Source: Moringa oleifera (taxonomy: Eukaryota > Streptophyta > Magnoliopsida > Brassicales > Moringaceae). Taken from it: a stretch of 64,000 nucleotides of DNA. Below, piece by piece: positions 24,114 through 37,300 of this stretch. Both the position numbers and the translations under genes were made by a program. The notes beneath the pieces are model-generated. The model was not told the origin of the DNA. It searched no databases and saw nothing but the letters and a program-made list of their open reading frames with translations. Position 1 is the stretch's first letter. Each line of letters opens with the position of its first letter. The stretch is from NCBI GenBank assembly GCA_021397835.1, contig JAJFZO010000049.1, forward strand, positions 2,857,001 through 2,921,000. The letters run 5' to 3'.

Positions 24114-24281
24114 TTCCGAATCCCGTCGCCTGCACCACACGGCAGTCAAAAAGCAAAGAATCGTTGTCCAGATCAGTACCGGCCCCTCGCACGTGCGGAT
24201 CACTTTCCCAACTCAACGGCGTCGTTTTTCTGGTTCTGTTTACAGTGTCTGGCTTGGGTAGGTGTTGGCTTGAGCTTAGGC

Positions 24282-24291
24282 CCCACGTGGG
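24282..24291. promoter_or_regulatory. G-box palindrome between DUF952 and GLB1
   Basis: CCCACGTGGG, a perfect 10-base palindrome with a CACGTG core, lies between the two divergent start codons (24113 and 24333/24411). G-boxes bind bZIP and bHLH factors and often take part in light or ABA control. Its symmetry suits a bidirectional promoter, but its effect on either gene is inference. Confidence 0.5.
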
Positions 24292-24410
24292 CGTGCAAAG
24301 CATTGACTCAATAAACTTAAAGCTTCCAACCGATGGCATCGTTAACTGCGAGGTTCGGTTTCTACAGCGATAACCAAGCCATCTCTGCTTCCTCAAGGGA
24401 CCAACCGACA

Positions 24411-26824
24411 ATGGCTTCAGTAGCGAACACAGGCTTGCTCACTCCTGTAGGCTTCGGTTCTCATTGTGAAGCGTTCTCTTTCGTTCATTCTATCTCCATT
24501 AATCCCAAGTTCAGAGACTCTCGATTTCCTCGGCTTAATGTGGCCTTAAGACGGTCCAGAAATGCGTCATCTCCTCCCATTATTAGAGCGCAGAGCTCTC
24601 CTGGTATGTTGTGGACTGGCAATGCGACTTTTCAGGCAAAAAATTTAGTGGGTTTTGAGTTTCTATCCTTTTAAAGTAGGAATGTAATCTAGGTGTTTCG
24701 AATTTTGATGGGCTTTCATGTTTCCTCTCTTGTAGGTTATGTACCAGATGCAAAATTTTACAAAGTAGAGGCGATTATCAGGTACAGAGAGCTCTGTTTA
24801 TGTAGCATTTTTTCAGTATTTTTAATTGGTTCCTGTTATTTGCATGTGTTTGATCTTATTCCTTCTCTACACCATGTGTGTTGAATTGCTTTTTCTAGCC
24901 CCTCCTTCTTACTTTCAGTGGTCATATGTTTTTGGTTTAAATGGTTTTATAAAGTCAGAACAAATGTAACTGTTTCCTTACTGTCTCTATTCCATTGCTG
25001 AATTTGGGAGGTAACAGGCCCTGGAGAATGCAGCAGGTTTCTTCGGTAAGAGCTGATAAAACTTGCCCTTTCTTTTTACTGTATGAGATTTACTTTGTCT
25101 AGCTTTCCCTTGAAGATTTCTGATTGAGGACATCTAACTTTATTACATTATCCTTGCAAGACTATTGGGCCCTTTGTTTTGCAAAGTGATTTCAACTTTC
25201 AAGTATTGCCCTCTTAGTGTTGCCTTCAAATTCTTATGTTCCAAGGTTCATTTGCATGTGAGAAAAACTTCACCCAGCCATCAGAATCTGCATATATTCA
25301 TGGATCAATCTCAAAGATATCACCCTGCTGCTTAAAAACATCTGAATGCAGTCACTTTTTGTTTTCCCTGTCAAATCAAAGGATTAAAAACAATGGATTT
25401 TCTTCTCTTTTTTTTTCTTTTCTTTTTTCTTGATAACCAAGGAGATATCTGGGTTGGAGAATCCGGTTAGCATATGAGGACCCTTCCTTCTCAGGGCTAG
25501 GAACAAACTCACTAGTCACGAACCCTGAACCTGGTGTACAAGTTGAGAAAAAACAATGGGTTTTCATGATCAAGGATAGAGAACAAATCAAACTGTCATA
25601 TTTACTGATGCCTGAATGTCAGTCTTTATACTAATCTTAGGTTTTTGTAATGTAAATTAAAGGCTCTGCTGAAAATGGGTATTCGTGGTGTCACTGTTTC
25701 TGATGTTCGAGGCTTTGGTGCTCAAGGGGGTTCAACAGAGAGACAGGGTGGTAAGTTCTTTCCCCTTGAAAAGTATTAAAAGTTCGTTTATCATGACTAT
25801 CTGTTCAGTCTAATTTGATTTGTTGACTCTTACTTTTAGTTGCAATTTCATGCATCCCTCCTACCTGGATGCTTCCGATCAATCAGCTTTTTAGCTATGC
25901 TATGTCTATGATAATCTCTTTGGCCTAGATTTGGATTCTGAAACATATGTATTTACTTCGACTTCTGATATCCCATAAGTTTACGATCTTTCGTTGAAGT
26001 TTGGGGGTTTCCACTGATGCAATTATACTTCTCTAAATTTTCCGTCCCTTGGTAAGTTTATCCGATTTTTATGATCTTTTGTTCTTCTTTACTCTGTAGG
26101 CTCTGAATTTTCGGAAGACAAGTTTGTTGCCAAGGTCAAAATGGAGATTGTGGTGACCAAAGAACAGGTATATATAAATATCAGGAGACTAGTTGATCAT
26201 TTTAGTTGTAATATGAGCTAAAAGCTAAAACATTCACTCTACTAGTGTGAAATCATTGGAATGCTTTGAAAAAAAATATTTGCAGAGTGTTTATCACTAG
26301 ATGTTTGTTCCCTAAAACTTCTTAACCTGTCTTAAAGGTTGAAGCAGTAATAAACAAGATTATCGAAGAGGCAAGGACAGGAGAGATCGGGGATGGCAAG
26401 ATTTTCTGTAAGCTTCAAAACTTATTTCCAGCTTGAAGTAGTTTCTTTTGAATCCTCTAGTTCTTTTTTGCTGAACTTTGGTGATAAGTTGAATCCAAGC
26501 TATTGAAAGATTTATTTTCTTCCTTGTAAATTGTGGCTTATTTGCACTTGTATTTACTATTTGGATTCTCTTGCTCGAATCTTTTTCCATGATTATCAAG
26601 AGTAGACCATCTGATGCCATTTGATTTCATTTGTGCAGTGGTGCCTGTGGGGGATGTCATCAGAGTTCGCACAGGTAACTTCTACCCTATTCACCTTCAT
26701 AGCGTGACTTGCATATTAGCTTCCTCACACTTAAATACTTCTCCATACCCATTTCTCAGGTGAACGTGGAGAGGAAGCTGAGAGGATGGCAGGAGGAAGA
26801 TCCGACATGTCCACGATCGCATAA
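24411..26824 (+). CDS. GLB1: Chloroplast PII nitrogen/carbon sensor protein GLB1
   Basis: Eight exons: 24411-24603 (or from ATG 24333), 24736-24781, 25018-25045, 25663-25750, 26100-26167, 26338-26407, 26639-26674, 26760-26824. From 24411 the protein has 197 residues, almost exactly the length of Arabidopsis GLB1 (196); the in-frame ATG at 24333 would add 26. The first ~63 residues are Ser/Arg-rich, as in a plastid transit peptide. The core is PII: FYKVEAIIRPWRMQQVSS, RGVTVSDVRGFGAQGGSTER (T-loop region), the EFSEDKF segment, GEIGDGKIFLVPVGDVIRVR (B-loop side) and a C-terminal GERGEEAERMAGG. In plants PII binds ATP, 2-oxoglutarate and, through a C-terminal loop in many species, glutamine; it activates N-acetylglutamate kinase for arginine synthesis. 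Exon 3 is only 28 bases. AATAAA occurs at 26849. Confidence 0.95.
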
Positions 26825-26859
26825 TCTAAACTAACGTTGCACAACCTAAATAAATGATA

Positions 26860-27790
26860 TCTCCTTTTGAATTTGGTACTCTTGTTGCCAAAAAAATTAT
26901 CTCCGGAGGCATAAGGACTAAAAACTAGTCATGTGATCATCCATATTGTAATGGGTTCAATCATTAGGTGAAAGTTGAAACCAGAAACTTGGAATCTGAC
27001 TCAGTTTACGTATTTTCTGTGTACGACTGCCTCGCTGCCTCATTTTATGCCAACATGGGCATGTTCTACCACCTCTACACTCTGGATAAGCATTGTCGGT
27101 GCTTTCGGTGCCATTTTTGGATCTTGGGTCTTGTTGGAACTCATCAAAGGTGTTCCAGGTACCCAGGGTCGGTCGTTGGGACTATAATAAAGCGGAGATG
27201 GTGCACTCCTTACCATCAAAATTACAAGATTAAGCATGTCAAAGAAATGTGAGATCTTGCCACCATCAATGGTTTTTTCACGGTTGTTAGTGTAAAGACC
27301 AGCAACTGCGATCCACCCACTTTAGGTTTCAGTGAAAAAGTACAATATTCAGATTATTATCTTAATTAAATTGATGGTAGATAACACTGTTGCGAGGGTA
27401 TCACTAACTGATTCACAAGCTTCTATGAAGTGGATGAGAACAAAACGACATGCAATTCTGCGTTTTATGGGGTTACTGGTAACACTGATCATTTTTTATT
27501 TTTAAAAGGAAAATGTAAATTAGAAAATCGTGCAAGGGTGGCACGTGTACGTTCTCATGATTTTAAAAAATTTTAACTATATGTCAAAGGAGGCTCGTGC
27601 CCGAACTGGATTTTGAGGCCACAATCCCGAAGAAGGAAACTAGTATCCCATTACCCAAACGGGCACCAAACGGGAACGCGTGCAGGCTAAGCATCGTTAT
27701 AACGGCGTCACAGAAGACGAGATCAACTGACCGGCAATGCGCTGCGAAATTCAGAAAAGCAATAAATATATTTTGACAGCGTGATGACGG
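26860..27790. other. Intergenic region between GLB1 and ARF
   Basis: Two overlapping + strand frames at 26968-27252 look superficially protein-like (one has a hydrophobic stretch near 27085-27150), but I recognise no family and no splice context. They may lie in the GLB1 3' region. From about 27560 onward it is probably the ARF promoter, with AACGGCGTCA at 27701-27710. Confidence 0.4.
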
Positions 27791-27811
27791 TGGGAAGCCC
27801 CCGTTTGGATC

Positions 27812-27819
27812 TATAAATA
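27812..27819 (+). promoter_or_regulatory. TATA box of the ARF gene
   Basis: Perfect TATAAATA. It predicts transcription from about 27845 and a first untranslated exon ending at the donor CAG|GTTAAG at 27930/27931. Confidence 0.65.
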
Positions 27820-27930
27820 CGCCATCTTGAATCCGCGTTGCAACGAAGGACAGCTCCTTTTGTTATCGAGCAAGAGAGGTAGATCTCTTTTTGCTCTCTC
27901 CACCGTGAAATCCTCTCTTCTTCTCCGCAG

Positions 27931-30437
<2,507 letters not shown>

Positions 30438-30519
30438 ATGGGGCATCAACCTCAGTTTTTACGCACTACAAATGCTTGATTTACATAGTTTAAAAGTTCC
30501 TTGTTCTGGATTATCCTCC

Positions 30520-32480
30520 TTTTTTAAGTGTTGTTACCTGTTTTGCAGTGTTGGTTCTTTTTTTTTTTTCTTGCAAACGTTGCCATTGATTCCTGGTAGT
30601 TTCAGAATAATTCTTATATTTTTGTTTTACCCCCTAGTATTATCTCAATAGCATTTTGTTCCATCAATCTTGAAACCATGTGCTTGTCATTCTTCTCTAT
30701 TTTCTTTCGGTGAGTGGATGGTAGGGCTTTAGCTTTTGTAGCTAAACACACTATGCAACTCAATGCGCTTTAAACAATAAATTTTCGTTGTAATCCCTGA
30801 TCTCACAATGAGTACTCAACAATTCAATGAAATGAAACCCTACACACGAAAGCAATCCATTCCTAAAAAAATGTTGGAACAGTGTATCTGATTGTCCTAT
30901 ATTGCCAGGAGCAGGCGAGCGCAATGATGGTCTGGATCTAAATACTTCCATCCCCCAAAGTTGAAAGTGAGCCACCCTTCTCTGTTTCTCTTCTTTTGGT
31001 CAAGTAAAACAGAAAATACTCCTCAGTAGGCCGACAATCATTTTAACTGACATCTGACAGTTGAAGTCAGATTTATTATGTAAATCTAACCACGGTCGGA
31101 TTTGAGTTTAAAACTTTTGATTTAAAGTTCATAATTAGGATGGATCCAAATTGAATTGTTAAATTGTGACTTTGATTAAAATTTGATTTAAAAAGGATTG
31201 AAATTTTGATTGATATGAGATTCAAATTCGGTTTGATTTTTATTTATATTTTAATTATAAATATAATATTTTTATTTTAATTATAAATTTTTAATAAAAT
31301 AAAAATATTTTTTATGAAAATATATATTTTAAAATTAAAATTATTTTTGAATTTTTAAAATTAATTTTTAATAATTTTTTAAGTTAAATTTTTTAATATT
31401 TTAAAAAATAATTTAATTAAAAATCAAACCGAACAATCGAATTTGAATCATTATTTTTGATTTTGATTCAAAATTTACATAAATCAAAATTTATATAAAT
31501 CATAATCGAATCATTTTTAAAATAATTTTAATTATAATTAAAAACCAAAATTGTTTATATCGATTTCGATTCAAAATTTAAAAGTTTCGATTCGATTTAT
31601 CGATTTAAACTGAGCTGTAGCCAGGTTTACTCTTATCTCAAATGGAGAAAGTTGAAATCAAGCCTCTTCAACTGAAAGATTAATGTCGAATTCCCCTTTC
31701 CCTGGCTCCTTACAAAGGGACGACCTCAAAATCATACATGAACCAACTCAATAGAGTATCAAGGGCACTGGAGAGAAGCAGATCCCATTGCACCCTACTT
31801 GTTGGGTCGATATTGATAGTAACTCTTGCAGGAAACTCTCCAAGGGAGACATGTCCATGCTTAAAACCTGACTTTCATTTGCCGAAAGAATTGAAGCCTC
31901 CATTGCAGAAAAGATGTCAGTACACTTCAATATTTGATGATTCATAAGTTGACAAGCTCACAATAAATTTACCAATTCTAGTGACCGTCCCATATAGTGA
32001 TGATGCCAGATAGGAGTTTATACCAGATAAGAGTTTATATTTGTAACAGTCTTAACTGTTTTTGTTTTTCCCATAAAGTACACAACAGAACCAGGAAATA
32101 AGTTGATCAGGCAGGGGCTTTGATTGAGAGCTATCTGCTGCTTACCAAGGCCAGGAATGTCATTCACTGGGGAGAAATTCACGTCATTTGCAAAAGAAAG
32201 ACATTAACAAGGACCTCCTGAAGTCAACAGCAACTCGATCATAGGAAACCCCGTAGCATTTGAAGCATGTCCTCAGTAAATTTAATGAATTGGTTGAATA
32301 AATATTGAAGCTGCAGGCTTAAAATTACCAGATGCCAGCCAGCCCTGAATCTCTAGCACAAAATAATCCTCAAAGATCTTTTTCTAAGAAAATAGAGCCC
32401 TCATTCCCTTCGACATACTGGGCTTGAAATTTGCCTGGTGAGACATACTCTTAGCATGTTTAAGGCCATGATCAGTTGGC
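30520..32480. other. Intergenic region with A/T-rich repeat-like block
   Basis: Between 31080 and 31620 the DNA repeats variants of GATTTGATTCAAATT and AAATCGAATC in both orientations, like dispersed A/T-rich repeats in many dicots. The frames around 31738-31947, open on both strands, are unidentified. The part right of about 32000 may be the 3' UTR of the minus-strand PPR gene. Confidence 0.45.
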
Positions 32481-32492
32481 ACTAGACTGTTA

Positions 32493-34028
32493 TCATGTAA
32501 GTGACTCTGTCTTTGTTGTTTCCACAAGGCTCTCTTCATTTTCAGGAATTCTCATTGAATGCCCAAAAACAGTCATCTTCTCAGTCAACTTCTGAAGTGC
32601 CTCATGCCTGTTTGCCAGTACCATGAGCACTTTGATCCTTCTAAAGGATACATTGCTTGGCTTATGCCCCTTCTCAATCATCTCCACAAAACACTTCTCC
32701 GCTTCCAACAGCTTCCCCATATCACACAGCAAATCAAACAAGACATCAGAGACCAATGTATACGACCCAAAACCCTTCTCCACCATGTCATTCCACAACT
32801 GCAGAGCCATCTCCACTTTTTCTTGCCTCCTAAACAACCTGATTAGAAACATACAAGATTGTGTATTAGGCAGGCACCCACTACCCATCATCCTCCTGTA
32901 CAAATCCCACGACCGTCCCAAATCATTTGACCAGTAAAAAACCCGAAAGAACAGATTGTAAGTAGTTGCATTTGGGCTCAAACCTTTCCCCACCATCTCG
33001 TCCATCAAATCATAAGCGTCACCCAGCCTCTTTGCAATGCAAAAATTCCTAATAGCAGCATTATAAGCTGCAACATCTGGATAACACCCATACTCCTTCA
33101 TTTCCTTCAACATATCTCTAGCTTTATCAGGCTGACCAATTAACCCCAATCCCCCAATGATACTCGTATATGTGATCACATCAGGTGATATATCCTCCTC
33201 ACGCATCTTATCAACCAACTTGTACATCTTCTCCATCTCTCTACCCTTGCAATACACATCAATCAAACAATTATAAGAAACAACATCAGGTTTGACACCC
33301 ATTTCCTTCATCTCCTCAAAGAATCCCTCAGCCTCCTCTGTTGACTTCCAACCCGATAAAAGTATGTTGAAAGTCTGCAAATTGGGTGAAAAATCACGCT
33401 TCAGACTATGGTACACATTCCTTGCATCAATCATACTCTTCTCTTGACACAAAGTCCTCAACAAAGCATTGAAACAGGTCGTATCAAATTCAGGAACCAG
33501 CTTCTTGAACTTCCTAAATGACTCCACAGTCTGCCTAACTGAACAAACCTTAGCAATTCTAGCTAAAACCACTTGCATAGTTCGGGGAGATATCAAAGAT
33601 CGGTCTTTCCTCTTCATATCAATCAAAACCTCCCAAATTTCACAAAATTTACGGTTCCTACCTAGAATATAGAGCATTGTATCCAAAGAAAAAGCAGTGT
33701 GATAAAACCCTTTTCTATTTGCAGTATATCTAAAGAACTCCAACGCTTGCAAGGAATTTCCGTGGCTGAACCTTACTCTTTTCAATACTTTATCGACCAA
33801 ATCGTTGGAGAGAAAAACCCCACTTGATTCCAACGACCGTTTCATGTTTTTCGATGAGTTAGAGCTAGTGATGATACGGAAAACGGTATCAACATCGTCG
33901 GTTAGATAATACCGTTGATTTGAACAGAACAGCCTAGACAGAAACGAACTTAGGTTTGCTGGGTTGGCCTTGGCAGACAAAAATAAGACTGGAGAAGCGT
34001 ACCTTAAAGAGTGTGGCTTGATAATCAT
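32493..34028 (-). CDS. P-class pentatricopeptide repeat protein, probably mitochondrial
   Basis: Intronless 511-residue protein, as usual for PPR genes. The N-terminus (MIIKPHSLRYASPVLFLSAK) is rich in Ser, Arg and hydrophobic residues with few acidic ones, like an organelle targeting signal. About eight or nine 35-residue repeats run from about residue 180 to 490, with clear units such as VVSYNCLIDVYCKGREMEK and VITYTSIIGGLGLIGQPDKA. There is no E, DYW or SMR domain, so it is a P-class protein that should bind one organellar RNA and help its processing, splicing or stability. It resembles the group around Arabidopsis At1g02420, but the exact orthologue is not certain. The target RNA cannot be deduced here. 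Confidence 0.94.
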   Translation of the reverse strand: MIIKPHSLRYASPVLFLSAKANPANLSSFLSRLFCSNQRYYLTDDVDTVFRIITSSNSSKNMKRSLESSGVFLSNDLVDKVLKRVRFSHGNSLQALEFFRYTANRKGFYHTAFSLDTMLYILGRNRKFCEIWEVLIDMKRKDRSLISPRTMQVVLARIAKVCSVRQTVESFRKFKKLVPEFDTTCFNALLRTLCQEKSMIDARNVYHSLKRDFSPNLQTFNILLSGWKSTEEAEGFFEEMKEMGVKPDVVSYNCLIDVYCKGREMEKMYKLVDKMREEDISPDVITYTSIIGGLGLIGQPDKARDMLKEMKEYGCYPDVAAYNAAIRNFCIAKRLGDAYDLMDEMVGKGLSPNATTYNLFFRVFYWSNDLGRSWDLYRRMMGSGCLPNTQSCMFLIRLFRRQEKVEMALQLWNDMVEKGFGSYTLVSDVLFDLLCDMGKLLEAEKCFVEMIEKGHKPSNVSFRRIKVLMVLANRHEALQKLTEKMTVFGHSMRIPENEESLVETTKTESLT

Positions 34029-34379
34029 TATCCTCGATAGATCACTCTGTTTGTTATCCTAGGTGATCTGTTCTCTTGCTTCAATCAGGGTAAGAAATGC
34101 TAGAGACTGCATCGAACTAACAGAAACCAAGAAATTGGTGGAATAAACCGTACCCCACACCTTCGATTTTGCCTTTCGATTCGGCGCGAGAGAGTATGCT
34201 CCCAGTCAATGACGGAGTCAGGTTGGGCAATCGCCTAGCGTCAAGATTAAAACGACGCCGTGGGCTAGCGACCAGAAGTCCTCAACTTTTTTTTTTTTTT
34301 TTGAACTTCTCATCTCAAGAAGAGAATTTGAATTTTCCCAAGAGAGAATCTAAATTTAAATATTAAAAATTCTGTTAAA

Positions 34380-37300
34380 AGAGAAGAAAAATTTACGTAA
34401 AAATATAATTAAAATAATAATAATTTGTTTACACGTAGTGTCAGAGAGATATTCTTCCTTACAAGAAAATTTCAAATATAGGAAGAAGATTAGCCATATG
34501 AAAGCTTCTGGAAAAGCATATTAAAATGTGAAGGAGAAAAAAAAACATAATTAACTATATCCAATCTCAAAATTTTGGGACGAAATATGAATCTTATTAA
34601 GGAAAAAATTAAGACATTAAGAATCATGCCAAATTAAAAATTGCTAAGAATCAAAAAATACAAATGCTCGTGAATTGCATCATAGAATTCAAGATGTTTT
34701 AGAATCACATCTTTGAAAAGAAAAATCTATTTAACGGATAAGTAAATTAAAATGCAAAGTATTACGTGAAGTAATTGTGAATCACGTTAATACTTGTGAT
34801 GATTATAAATCACATCGAAAAAAAAATTAAGACGATTATAAATCTCATCATTGCTTATGTATCATACTAAATTGAGATGATTGTTCATGTAAAAAGTAGA
34901 AACTAATCATGTCTTACAAATGATAGATGATTGTGAAACCACATCCTGAGAAGAAAACTAGACTTTGATGTTATATGATGACATTCATTCAAAAATAAAA
35001 ATAAAAAAAGTCAATTAATGATTTGATGCAAAATTAGTTATCTTGATATCTTCATCCAAACTCTAATTTTTATAATATGAACAAACATAAGATTGTAGAT
35101 ACTTAATTTTGTACTTGATGAGATTATACAAGTTACTCAGGCCATTTTAATTACAAGTACAAATTGAGGTCTTAATTTCATCCAGATTTTGTTTTGTTGA
35201 GGTTGTTAACTTCATCAAGATTTGCTAGGTTAAGAAAGATACAAAAGTTGTTTAAATGACTGTGCTTTATGGAGAACTAGTATTAATGGTTAAGGCTTAT
35301 ATTCATTTTTTGCCAATATTAGAATCAGTCAAAAGTGAGTCATCCTAAGATAATATGAAGTAGAATATTAAAATATTTGAAAAAGTTATATTTCTTAAAA
35401 CTTTAAAAGTTTGTACAAAAAAGATTCAAGAAGATGAAAGATAATTAGATTACAAAACAAAAAACTAAAACTGTTTAAGCTACATCAAGAGTCTTATTTT
35501 GAGTTGGATCTTTAACATCAAAAGTAGCATTGGGCACTTCAAGTTTAAGAGTTACTGTGGAAGATCTACTGTAGGAGTTTACTGATTTGCTAGCTCATTT
35601 GTCGGTTTAAGTACTAGCTTTTGAATGTCATCAACCATGGACACCTTTAAATCATCCAATGTATATATGAAGAAGCTTCAACTAAAAGTGCCATCTGCAC
35701 CCAATCTAGGTCAACTTGTAAAGCTTACCTTTGATTTCTTTGACAAGCCTTTTATAGATTGACTAGTATAGGCAAGTTGCTTGTTCTCTAATCTCGATCT
35801 TGAAATTATTTGACAACCCAAACTCCTCGATGGTCAGAGATTGAATTTTCTCCCACACATTATTTAATTCTTCCAAATACTTAGCATTAATGTTGGCTTG
35901 AATCTAGGCTAGTTTAATCTGTGCATTGTCTAACTCAGATTCAACTTTGCCTAAAATGTTCTTTAGTCTTTCGTTTTTTAACCCCATAAACGTGAATTCT
36001 GTTCATGGCATCTTCGATTGACTTATTTACTTATTCAACTTCTTTGATATAGTGGTGTAACCCAATGCTAGTGTAATTATATTAATTGACTAAAAGACCC
36101 ATGCGTTGGACAATCTGCATCAAGAAAATATTAGGAAAGCTAAAACCAAAAAATAAACCAAAATGAAAGCTTTAAAAATTTAATAAAATAGACAAAAAGG
36201 AAAAGTCAAATGGATTGAAGAAAAAATATTTACCTCTCCAACAAACATCATGGTGTTGCCCAAAAACTCTGAACTATTTTTCAAATTCATATCTTTCTAA
36301 GTCATTGGGCAAGATAAACTTGTGAAGCCATTTATGCACAAGGCTTAAATGATTCAAACTACCATTAACTAGTAGGTTTTCATTGAAAAGAAATATGTCC
36401 TCCCCTCTAAGTCGAGGAAGACCTGATAGAGGTAGAGGAAGAGCATCCATAACTCTTTGATCCTTGGGCTTATTACTAGTTTTTTTCTGTTCTCTTGGCT
36501 AACTACTTGCTTGAAGGATTAGCTTTGCACTTCTTTAAGGCTGGCAGAGCAAGAATAATAACAACAAGTCAAGAGGTCTTTTTTTTTTTAAACAGCTTTA
36601 AAAGACTACACTTTGTTCCGAACCCCCAATGTTAGTCTCATTAGGAGAACTTAAGCCTTGCCCATTACATTGCTCATCATTTTCTAAAGTTATTGTTAAG
36701 TCTATTGCATTTTAAGGAGCCATTTTCATAAGGCTTGCAAATAAAGAGAGTTAAAAAATGAAGTTATGAGAATAAAATCAAAGGATGTAATAGAAAGTTA
36801 ATGAAAAACCTATTGTTGAAAAAGTGCAATTAATCTTGAAGTTGATGTTAAGAGAATGTTGAAAGTCTAAGATTTGGTGAGTAAGGAAGATTAAAAACGA
36901 AAGAATGGACTTGGTTGAAAACAAATTTAGAAACTTGAATTTGAGTATAGACTTGTTTAAAAATTTGTTTAGAGATTATAATAAGAACTAGATTTTGTCC
37001 ATGAATTTGACCAAGAGTTTGAATGAGATTTTTGATTTAAATGAGGTTTAACTCTGACTAATGCAAAGGTAAATGGGAAAACATATCATGACCTTCAGGA
37101 CCCAAACTTAAGGATAACATTTTCGTGGCCCTAAAAGATTTATCAAAATGGAATGTCTTATACGAAACCCTAATACATTTAATAATAGTTATTTTTTCTA
37201 ATATCGATAATATGGGTTTTGGTGTTATCTTTGCGCTGATGTTCTGAAAATATCTTGCAAAAAATTTAACACCAAGGTGGACTCTTTTTCGATAAACTCT

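Noticed and set aside
26968..27252. Two overlapping plus-strand frames after GLB1
   Set aside because: One has a hydrophobic segment, but no family, start context or conserved pattern supports either.
31738..31947. Frames open on both strands
   Set aside because: No domain on either strand. I considered a retroelement pol fragment but saw no catalytic motif.
32559..33672. Plus-strand frames opposite the PPR gene
   Set aside because: Antisense shadows of a strong intronless coding region.
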